A DNA stretch of 11,325 bases from Phoronis ovalis (lineage: Eukaryota; Phoronida; Phoronidae), in contig JAOXYB010054345.1 of the NCBI GenBank assembly GCA_028565635.1, forward strand, positions 1-11,325. The letters run 5' to 3'. The notes beneath the pieces were generated by a model. That model saw only the letters and a list, made by a program, of their open reading frames with translations. It did no database searches and was not told where the DNA came from. The stretch's first letter is position 1; each line of letters starts with the position of its first letter. Shown here piece by piece: positions 1 through 8,900 of the stretch. Position numbers and translations under genes: made by a program.

Positions 1-61
1 GGCAAGAAATAGTCCCAAAATGCACCAGATTGCAGGAAATCACATGAAATATTAAAAAATT

Positions 62-222
62 TTCCGGGGGGGCATGCACCCTCACCCCCCTAGTTTCGCT
101 TCACGCCCTCGCCTGTCGGAGGGGGGGGGTCATCATTTTTTTACCTGCTCTTAGGGGGGGGTTGCAATTTTTTGTGCTAACCCTGGAGGGGGGGTTGGAT
201 TTTTTTGTGCACCAACCCCCCC
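62..222. repeat. G-run/C-run inverted repeat cluster
   Basis: Runs of 6 to 9 G or C recur: G7 at 66-72, C6 at 85-90, G9 at 121-129, G8 at 154-161, G7 at 188-194 and C7 at 216-222. The clearest structure is a perfect 11-bp inverted repeat: GGGGGGGTTGG at 188-198 and CCAACCCCCCC at 212-222, around a T-rich 13-base loop. A related unit at 154-183 shares G-run, TTG, T-run, GTGC and AACCC in the same order, so two diverged tandem copies are likely. This stretch is much more GC-rich than its surroundings and probably belongs to a dispersed non-coding repeat family; I cannot name it. Confidence 0.6.
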
Positions 223-509
223 GTGGTAATTTCTGACCAGTCCCTTAGGTTTGGCATTTTTCAAGGTCATTCGAAAATTCCACCTTGCCGCCAAGTTATG
301 GCCTTCAATAACAAATCCTCCAGTTATGCTTCATCTTCGGAAATATTACAACTATCAATAGCATAGTTGCCTCTTGATTGCTAACTGGTAGCTATATCTG
401 CACAACTGTCCGATAGCCATCCATAGCAATCCAAAGAATTTATAGCTGGTTGTTCTCGTTATTATAAAAGTAATTTTAAAAAAGCAATCCTATAGTAATA
501 ATCACTAAT

Positions 510-538
510 AATGTAGCAATGTGACGGATTGCTACATT
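510..538. repeat. Perfect 11-bp inverted repeat (hairpin)
   Basis: AATGTAGCAAT at 510-520 pairs perfectly with ATTGCTACATT at 528-538 around the loop GTGACGG. Related AGCAATCC words occur nearby (around 433-440 and 483-490), suggesting a decayed repeat family. No RNA gene is recognised. Confidence 0.5.
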
Positions 539-1153
539 TATAACAGCTTCGTAATGCCCAACACGCAACTTTATAGCAATATGTTGGGTATCGTCGGGGA
601 ACTTGCTTTTTGCTTAGCGGACTGTAGATAAACGCTAGCATGACAGAATATGTGTGATTGACCCCTACCTGCTTGGTCCACTATACATATTATTGCATGC
701 TGCAATCTGATTGGTGAAGACTTTCGTGACACTTTATATAGAAATAAAGGGATTATCGTTCTTCTGCTTTTCGAGATTAGAAACAAAATTTGACTATGGT
801 CACACCCGCCCCCTCGCGTCAGTTTTTGCTCAACTGATTAAGCCCAGACGTTGAGAAGGTACGAAACCCTAACCGATAGATTTATTCAGACTGGGGTTAC
901 CCTCAATTCCACCTACCCTGATGGGCCTAAGAAAAGCTTAGCCAAGTAACAATGTAACAATACATCCGGTCCTTAATTTTTTAGTTTCACGATTAAACTT
1001 AGTACAGTCATCAGTATTAAACGATATGTATACAAAGCTTTATGATTCGACTAGTTCCAATATGTATTTTGATTTCAATCATTTGAACATGCAAGCAAAA
1101 ATATTACTATAACATAACTATTATTCAGTGGTTATGAACATAGGTGGAAAAAC

Positions 1154-1204
1154 GTTGCAACTAGGATATATAAAACTCATTTATATATCCTAGGGAGTTG
1201 CAAC
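1154..1204. repeat. Long inverted repeat, 21-bp arms with a 4-base bulge
   Basis: The left arm (1154-1174) reads GTTGCAACT then AGGATATATAAA. The right arm (1180-1204) is its exact complement except for four extra bases (AGGG) between the two blocks. The loop is only five bases (ACTCA). The near-perfect match suggests a fold-back repeat or a recently formed palindrome. The flanks show no clear target-site duplication. Confidence 0.65.
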
Positions 1205-3864
1205 AACCAGTCTTAACCAGTGACAAATAAAGTGAAGTAGAAGACTACCCTAGAAAGTTAGTATGACAGGTATTCCTTATCAAATTCAGAGACCAAAAAA
1301 TCGTTAAGCATTTATGAGCTGAAATATTTTTTAAACAAGGTGCAGCACGAACAGTAAATGTGTCATAAAGCTGTACATACCTTGCTAAATGAGAAAGTAA
1401 TGTAAGACTAATTCAACTACTATATAAAAACTGGATATAAATCCATATCATATGTTGATGATAACCATCAAATGACACATTATTTTTATATATACTATAC
1501 TTTTTGGAATAGATATCCTTCCTTGAGTGGATGCCCCTTAGTTCCACATTCCATAAATATGCCACACTGATGCTATTAAACACAATATATCTCTCAAACA
1601 AATCTCAAAATAGGGTGTCTATTAAGATAAATGTAGTATCTATACCAGCTAGTAACTGTACTTGAATAAATCCACCAGTAAACTACCAGAATAAGTAATA
1701 AACTATGAACTACACTGTCTACCTGTGATTACTCTTGTTACATTGTATTAATGTTACAACCTATAAACAAGATGAGCAAAAACACACTGAGATCACGTTT
1801 TTTGACAGTGTTTTAAAACAAATTATACCATTATATAGATAGATAGTTTACAATATCAGTTACACAGAGTAAGTACACCTATCATTTTCAAAAATTAATT
1901 TAATTTATAATTGTAAAAGTCTACCACATTTGGCGCAGAACATATAACTCACAAACTATAAAGTAACTGTATCTATTTATTGAAAACAAATGACATCGCT
2001 ATGTCCTGGTGCCATATGTTAGAAACAGTGACAAACCAAGGTTACAACACAGAGAATAGCTATTTGTATACTTGTACATAAAAAGATATGTAATACAGAA
2101 AATTCACAGCATTTATAAAGTATATTAGCAGGTTTGTATAGTAATTGAGCTCAACACCAGTAAATCTTAACCTTTAAATCATAAATATGTAGTTTAGTCT
2201 GTGAAACTAACATAATATTCTCAGTATTATAAAATGCTGAAAAATGGTGGATTTTCAAATAAGTTATCTAATGGCCTGCCCAATTTTTTGGAGCTGTAAA
2301 ATAATTGATTCAGCCAATGAAGACAACAGCTTCTTCAATATGAATAATGCTAACGTAAAAATATAAAAATTTGTTTTTAAAGATATGTACACCAATATTA
2401 GATATGAGATGTTCATGATAATGCTTCAGTTAATAATACTCAACAATTGCCAGTAAAAACTTATTTATTAGAGAGCTTAAGATTCTTAAATTTAGCAGTA
2501 GCCAAAAAAAAACACAGTAACAGCCTGTACTTAAAAAGACATTTCTATAAAAAAAATAAAGGGATTTTCTTGGTGCTCAAAGGTTGTGACAGTCGCACAC
2601 GTTTCATTTGTCATTCATATCTAAATCTCTTAAGCTCTCTATACATATTGTTTTTGTTCTTAAAATAGTGTACCCTGATCAAGTTATACTAAAATATACT
2701 AATTAAGATTATTTTATAATAAAACATACTACACATGTATCATCACTGGTGAGCATGTCACAGAGTTGTCACATTTCAAACATGTTCAGTTCGTAGGAAC
2801 CAAACATAAGATGTGATATTAAAATTTGTTAAATTAGTTTCAAACAGTACCATAGTGCAAGCTACCCCCATGTATAAATACACAAATATCCTCAAAATTT
2901 AGCCATTTCTAGCTTGAGACAGCACTGGTAATTTCACTGGTCCACTAAGTTACTATGACATCATAAATAGCACCAAATAGGGCACTGTGGCCATAAAATG
3001 CAAGTTACTGATGTGTTTGGTGTGGCTAAAAGCAAGAAGGCTTGCTGCGTAAGCAATTTAATGGAATTTTCAACTCCACATTGTATGTCTTTGAACTTAA
3101 ATAGCCCAAAAGGTGTTTAAAGAAACTAAGTAAATTTTCTGAATAGTTTCATCATAGTTTAAGATACTTCTTGAACACAGCCTAGTAATGAATGCTTTAA
3201 CAGTTTTAAGCCATGTTGGGGGGAGGGGGCATTTTATTAGGGTCATGTCCTTGTCCTGACAGCAGGAGTTTATCAAATACGAATTAACCAAATGGCTAGC
3301 CTGTTGTAAATATGAAGTACAATCATCATACAATACTTTCCAGACATTGAATTCCCTACCATAAAAAGTAAATGCGCATCACTTAATACTGATCTGGGCA
3401 ATTATTCTTATAATGCCTATTCTAAACAAGGGTTTGTTAAAAAATACAACTGAACACCAATATTTTTTGTCGAACTTTTTACAACCTGCAGTAAATAAGG
3501 AAGGTGGCAAACTGGAAAACAAGAGGGGGCCTAGTGAATGGCATATACAAAGACTTGCAGTGAACCAAACATATAATCATGCAGCACCTTCATTCTTCCT
3601 CAGAAGTGATATAACCATGTTATTGTCTCCCTCTGTCTCTCAACACAGATCCTGTTGAGAGAAAATTTTATTTATGATGACGATGATAGGAAAAACACAA
3701 GTAAACTGTTATACATGAAATGTAGGTCTGCAATGATGTCGCATAACATAGTTGAGGAATCTCCAGTTATCCTAGCTTGCACGTCACCGACATATAAAAT
3801 TAGGTAAACTTGATTTACTTTAAATTGCAATCTTTTCAACCCCTTGTTTGATATCAAATAGCAA

Positions 3865-4329
3865 GCTTGGTCATTATAAACATTCAAGAATACTTAAGCT
3901 ATCTTGCGGAAACGAAAAATTTGAAAGTAGGTCACTGACACATAAGATGGAATCACATCGACCTAGCTTTCTTGTCCTGTTAGGGCAATATCCATTCAAG
4001 AAACCTTAAATTAACTTACATAAATGAAAATTTTACGAGTAGATCATAGACATGTCAAATCTACTTTTCAATAGCAGCTTCTCTTGTCCTTTTTAACTTC
4101 AAACAGCAACTTTGGTCAAATAAGATACATCCAAAGATGGTGGTGCAGGGTTCCCCTTGCTGAACCAAACACTTTGAAAAGTATATCCATGACACAAAGT
4201 GAAATCGCAGTGACCTAGTTTTTCCATAACGAACCTTTTTGTCCTAATCATCCAATTTGGTCACATGTATTCAAAGAAACTTGAGTTACTTGCAGAAACA
4301 AAACTTTTTAAAATTTGACCAGACATACA
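3865..4329. repeat. Degenerate tandem repeat, unit about 110-140 bp (copies A to D-left)
   Basis: Successive units share an ordered set of words: TTGGTCA, CATTCAAG or TATTCAAAG, CTTGC(A/G)GAAAC, AGGTCACTGACAC, AATCACA(T/G) followed by (C/T)GACCTAG, and CTTGTCCT. CATTCAAG-like anchors fall at 3881, 3993, 4128 and 4268, giving spacings of about 112, 135 and 140. TTGCGGAAAC at 3904-3913 recurs as TTGCAGAAAC at 4290-4299. The fourth unit is interrupted by the element at 4330-4724 and resumes at about 4731. The units are well diverged, so the array is old. Confidence 0.6.
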
Positions 4330-4724
4330 CACCCGGGGGGTACTGAAGGTATTTTTTGGTGGGGGTGTCCGGCCCAGTTGAAAATTTTGAATTTGGATTG
4401 TATACTTTTTACTGTATTTTTTTGGATTGCTACCGTAAATTCAAAAATTTGGATTGCTACCCGCTGCTTACAGCAAATTAATTTTAGGTTTCAGGTATCC
4501 ATAAAACGATTTCTGGAATTTGGTTTGTATCAGTTAGTTTGCGTAAAAATGGAATGCTACTCAAATATCTTAAAATTTTGGATTGCTACCCTTATATTTC
4601 ACAAAATTTGGATTGCTACCCTTATATTTCAAAAAATTTGAATTGGGTTTGCTACCGCAAGCTAAAATTTTGGATTGGGTTCCGCGGCACATACCGCATT
4701 CAAAAAACCTTGTATACCCCCCCG
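4330..4724. mobile_element. Putative non-autonomous element with imperfect terminal inverted repeats
   Basis: The left end has CGGGGGGTA at 4334-4342, followed by GAAGGTATTTTTTG. The complement of the right end (4724 back to 4701) reads CGGGGGGGTATACAAGGTTT and continues with T's, so the ends are imperfect inverted repeats of about 23 bp. CATACA stands at both borders (4324-4329 and 4725-4730), a candidate 6-bp target-site duplication. The 395-bp interior codes for no transposase and is largely made of a degenerate tandem motif. Its position inside one unit of the surrounding tandem repeat supports insertion. The superfamily cannot be assigned, and the ends could also be low-complexity coincidence. 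Confidence 0.5.
4393..4680. repeat. Internal tandem motif TTGGATTGCTACCC, 30-bp period in part
   Basis: TTGGATTGCTACC(C) occurs at 4422-4434, 4449-4462, 4578-4591 and 4608-4621. Degenerate copies lie at 4393-4400, 4551-4562 and 4638-4680. The two copies at 4578 and 4608 are exactly 30 bp apart, with spacers CTTATATTTCACAAAA and CTTATATTTCAAAAAA. Other spacings vary, so this is a decaying minisatellite inside the element and not a CRISPR array. Confidence 0.7.
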
Positions 4725-4730
4725 CATACA

Positions 4731-4790
4731 TATTAAACGGAGATTCAATGACAAAGCAGTGACCTTAATTTCCTTAATGGGTACAAAAAG
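4731..4790. repeat. Right-hand part of the split tandem repeat unit (copy D)
   Basis: GCAGTGACCT at 4756-4765, followed by T-rich sequence, matches GCAGTGACCT at 4207-4216 in copy C and its relative ACATCGACCT at 3955-3964 in copy A. If the element and one CATACA are left out, the distance from the TATTCAAAG anchor (4268) to this word is about 87 bp, against 74 and 79 bp in copies A and C. Confidence 0.5.
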
Positions 4791-5486
4791 AAGAGACTAT
4801 CACTAGCAGTAGAAGTATATTCTACATTATAGCAATCCTAATGAAAAACCAACAATAATAGCAGATCAATACCCTCCAACTGTCAGGCAGAAAACAATAA
4901 TAGTTGTCTTGGGAAAATAAAGTGGGCTAAAGATCTATATGTCTAGGAAAGCAGCAGGGCAACCAGATCAAAGATGAGGGAATTAAAGTGCCCCCAGGTA
5001 TCTATGAATCAGTCTTGCTGATAGAGTACCATAACAATACTCCAGCATGATTCGAAACTGTAAAGGCATTGATTATCAAACCGGCTGTGTTAAAAAAGTA
5101 ATGAATTAAAATTTGGTCAACTTTAAACAGCACATAGACAAGTAGGAGAGCTTTTCTATAGATACAAAATATAACACATATTACATGATAGAACATTTTG
5201 TTTAGCCTGTGCAAGATTTTCATTCCATGACATCTCTACCATGTCCAGCCATGTTATGTAAGATTGTCTGTAGTAAAAAAATCGTAAAACCCTATAGAAA
5301 AACATGTCAATAGCTATGTGTCAGACCTAAAATAGCACCAAATCACAAAAATAAAGAATACTAAAACTTATATCACCACTTTGCAACAATAAAAATTAAA
5401 CAAAAGTTACTATTTTACGAGTACATGTATTTCACGCAACTTCCAGATTGAAGTATAACGTTTATCTCAGTCCTTTCTTGTCAGAC
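4791..5486. other. 3' flank or 3' UTR of the RhoGAP gene
   Basis: AT-rich sequence directly downstream of the stop codon on the minus strand. I found neither AATAAA nor ATTAAA on that strand here. No exon, RNA gene or repeat is recognised. It is probably partly 3' UTR, by position only. Confidence 0.5.
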
Positions 5487-5960
5487 TTATCTGTCTGAAC
5501 TCTGTCCTTCTCTCTTTATCATCGGACTATGTGGATCAGTTACTCGAGGTGTATAAAACCTTTCAACCATAAAGTACTTGTATGCAACCTCCTCTGCTAG
5601 AGCACTGCTTGCAGAACTGTGACTAGATGGTGCTGCAGTCAACTCTTTGTTTATATGACATGGAGACTTTGTTGGTTCTGATGTAGGTGTGAAGCCACGA
5701 TTTGGATCATCAAATACACTTCCATTTTCTGACGCAATTGATGCAGTGTCAGACATCGTTTTATCAACTGATGTTCCGCGACTACTGCGATCAGCACCAT
5801 CGGAGGTTAAACTATTATGACGTTGAGAGTGTGTTAAGAACCAGTCAGAACGTTTTCTCATCCGCTGTAATTGCATTAACTTCACAGTATCAAATCGGGA
5901 CATACTTTTACTGAAGGCACGAGGGTCAGCTGTGTGTAAACGTTGTCGATCTTCTCGTCT
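5487..5960 (-). CDS. RhoGAP-gene terminal exon: basic helix and Ser-rich C-terminus
   Basis: This last coding exon is 474 bp (157 codons and a TAA stop). It is preceded by a good pyrimidine tract and acceptor (gttttttttccag). The product opens RREDRQRLHTADPRAFSKSM and then VKLMQLQRMRKRSDWFL, a basic, helix-prone stretch (about fragment residues 287-330) that could bind membranes or a partner. A low-complexity Ser/Thr/Asp-rich part follows (TMSDTASIASENGSVFDD, then SSHSSASSALAEE), then VAYKYFMVERFYTPRVTDPH near the end. The ATG at 5903-5901 is internal and in frame, so it is not the gene's start. No AATAAA or ATTAAA lies on this strand between the stop and 4741, so the 3' end cannot be placed. 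Confidence 0.85.
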   Translation of the reverse strand, partial: RREDRQRLHTADPRAFSKSMSRFDTVKLMQLQRMRKRSDWFLTHSQRHNSLTSDGADRSSRGTSVDKTMSDTASIASENGSVFDDPNRGFTPTSEPTKSPCHINKELTAAPSSHSSASSALAEEVAYKYFMVERFYTPRVTDPHSPMIKREGQSSDR

Positions 5961-8900
5961 CTGGAAAAAAACATAAATATGTTAAAAGCATTGTACTAAC
6001 TGGAAATTACCTTATAAGAAAAGTACATTTATCCCCAAACATGAAGAATTGACTTGTCAGGGCACCATACATACTTTCATCCTCCATCTGGATGAGGAGT
6101 GGTATTAATGTAGAAAGAAGTAGTAATGGATATGATTAAGTGCAGGTAATGCAACTTCTTTCAAGCCATATTTGCAGCTATGCACAAACAAAAAATGTGT
6201 GAATGAGTTTTTTTGAAAAAGCCTTTAAATGCATTTTCCCATTTAAAATTTTTGACCCCTTTTCACCCACTGTAACAAATTTTAGATATCCTAAATGCAC
6301 TGAGAATTTTTTTGGGAAATGCCTGGGAAACGGAATTATGGGAAATTCATTTGAACTTGATCGTAAATTAAGTGCTTGGCAGTTTTGATCGATTTCGATA
6401 CCCTAATTTATTTTTGAGGATATACTCTCCCGGGACACAGAACTGACAAAGGCTATGAAAAACTAGAAATGTTGGATATAATTTGTGAGCATGACGATTT
6501 TTTAAATGTATAGAAAAGATATTTCTATAAAACATGAAATATGCCAGTGAGCCAATTTTCACAATAACCAAAGTGAGGCATTGTTTTCATTGTAGAGAAA
6601 GTAATGCCAGGTATTTGAACTGTAACAATGTATTAGCAAGAGTTTCCTATCTACCTTGGCATTCACCTCTGGTGCAGAAAGTGAAGCTGTTTTCTTTAAT
6701 CCTCTTGTGTTACAAGGCTCAGATTGAGGCACACGACTTGGGATGTTGACTATTCCTAAATCTTCACTATCATGTGCAGAGTCAAGTTTATGTTTTGGTA
6801 CCCCAAAATACTGATCTGCAGTCACCTCTACAAAATTTAATAAATGTATGTATATTATTTGGATGAACATTATAGTGAATATGTCACTGCAGTAGTTTTA
6901 CAAGAAAATTCATCAATGATAATTGTAGCGGCTTCTCTTTATTTGTGGAAATCATGACAACAGGTATGATTACATAGAAAGTTATATTATGTAATGTGAA
7001 CATACAAGAAGCTGTAATTCGCACTTAATAATATGAGCATTTAAAAGGTCCTAATATTTTCATTGCACTAGTATTAAGCATTAATTTCAAAGTTCATGCA
7101 CTTTACATACTGCTATCATGCCATTCCTATTCAGATTGCTGGTAGCTGTAAAGTTGCAAATGGGTACATCTAAAGCTGGCTATGGTATTTAACAGAACAC
7201 TGACTACATACATAAGTGGGGCATGTGCTAGGCAAAACACCAAAGAATGGTCTTTTGTTTATCGACTACTGATGCTTATTGCACGTAAACTGTTAATAAT
7301 CACATGCTAGAAACTTCAATTTAGTCACAGAAATTTATATCTATTTAAAATTTTAAGAAAATTGTAAAGGTTTTACATTGAAAAAAAATGAAACCCACAA
7401 TCAGTGAATGGAAACAGTAACTTACATTAGCATTTTCCATAGCATAAAACTTAATTTATTATCTGAGAAAACAAATATTTCATCAATTTAATGTCTTTTC
7501 AAACATATTCTAGCAACCCCAAACCAGATTTCTTACCATTTTTCTTGAGATCAAAACCTTGCTTTTTGGCTTCATTTTGCATTATGATTGCAAAAGGTCG
7601 CAGAGCTTCTTCACCTAGACATGCAACAGGAAAAAGGCAACATGCACTTGATAGTGGCAAAGAATCATGCGGGCAACAAGTGGGTAACAGTGTGGTTAAC
7701 TTAATCTTTCGGAGAAAAGTGTGCCAAATGTAGACACTGATGCACTGTAGCAATTGGCGAAGCATGTCTTAAATTTTGCAATCATGATAGTTATCAGTAA
7801 ACTAAAAATTCGTCATTACACAACAATGTTAAAATAAAATGATGATGCAATTTCTATAAATTTCGCCAAATTTCAATATTATCAGAAAATTAGTATGGGA
7901 TTAAAAAACAGAGTGGGTGATTGAGTGGAGGGGTAGAAAAGTCAGTGGGAAAGTTCCTTTCTAAAACATCCTGTGAATAACACTTCAAAAACAACTTTTT
8001 GTGTACTATCCAAATACTACTAACACTCTCACTACCCTTGTTTTACAGTAATCGCTTCAACATAACTTGTTATGGATTGCCATTTTTAGCAAAGTTTTAA
8101 GGTATTCCTGTGATTAATTGCAGTTCATTAGATGAATTCCTCTTGTTAAATAATACTTGAATTCTAATTAATATTCATACCATGATGCACTTACCTAAAG
8201 CTACTCTGCACTATATAATCAATGATTAAAAAGACATGCAATTCCAACTGGAACTATTTTTTAATTTTACGCTTCTAACTATTCTAAATAGTACCTATAC
8301 ATGCATTGTATTTTGCAATTGTGATTAGATGTATTCTATGCAAGTGGCGTGATATAATTGTTTTGGTTCAGTTTTATACAATACAGTCTGCATCTTAGCT
8401 TTACTTGAAAAAAAATGTGTTTGTTTTCTACAGCATTTCTAGATTATATATATTATTAGCTAAGCTTGGGTGTTGCATATCCCTTCTCAACCCACAACGT
8501 TAAGTGAGTTGTGGTGAATAACCTCAGTGCCATCACATGACCACAGAATGCTTGGTAAACACCCACAAGCCAAACCAAGAATATTTTCACATCGTAGTAC
8601 ACATATGATTTGCGTAGATGTACAAACCTACAGGAAATATTTCTAAATGAGAAAAGATGCAGACCGGTATCAACTGAAACCTTGTACTTACGGGGAATAA
8701 GGCAAGCTGGTGGATAGTGGTATTCGTACTTAAATCTTTCTGTAACTTGAATTCTGGTATTTGTAGTGTCAACAAAATACTGAATATTTGCTTGCCCAAA
8801 CATGTTAGCCACCCCATAGTTCTCTATCATTAATTCTACCACTTTAGCTGCATTGTAAACCTACAAAACACGAGAGGAACAACTTTTATTTGAAGGATAT

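Larger units (their letters stand above)
223..3864. other. Intergenic AT-rich DNA without recognisable genes
   Basis: Apart from the two hairpins listed separately, I see no exon with plausible splice sites, no conserved protein motif, no RNA gene and no transposon protein. The open frames here are 60-80 residues, low in similarity to any protein I know and full of AT-driven residues (Lys, Asn, Ile, Tyr, Phe). The segment could include distal 3' UTR: the first AATAAA on the minus strand downstream of the gene's stop is at 3672-3667. Confidence 0.6.

Noticed and set aside
571-786. Minus-strand open frame of 71 residues
   Set aside because: No domain and no conserved pattern. Isolated in repeat-rich intergenic DNA.
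3413-3658. Plus-strand open frame of 81 residues
   Set aside because: No recognisable motif, AT-driven composition and no splice partner or promoter context. Length is within chance for this region.
3667-3672. Minus-strand AATAAA as the gene's poly(A) signal
   Set aside because: It is about 1.8 kb beyond the stop and this hexamer is common in AT-rich DNA, so it is not called as a feature.
4578-4621. CRISPR-like direct repeats
   Set aside because: Spacers are nearly identical to each other, copy spacing is irregular elsewhere and the host is eukaryotic. It is a minisatellite.
4315-4641. Plus-strand open frame of 108 residues with repeated WIAT words
   Set aside because: The repeated peptide is simply the translation of the 30-bp DNA tandem motif, and a second frame is also open there. 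It is repeat DNA, not a gene.
5702-5914. Plus-strand open frame of 70 residues
   Set aside because: It is antisense to the terminal RhoGAP exon and has no motif of its own.
6220-6335. Possible inverted repeat in an intron
   Set aside because: Only about 11 bases match, with a mismatch and a long spacer. Too weak to call.
7491-7733. Plus-strand open frame of 80 residues
   Set aside because: It is antisense to the short linker exon at 7537-7614 and its introns. A shadow of the real gene.
8456-8691. Continuation of the minus-strand open frame past exon 4
   Set aside because: It follows a clean GTAAGT donor, and the downstream exon joins in frame through a split codon. The extension has no protein character.
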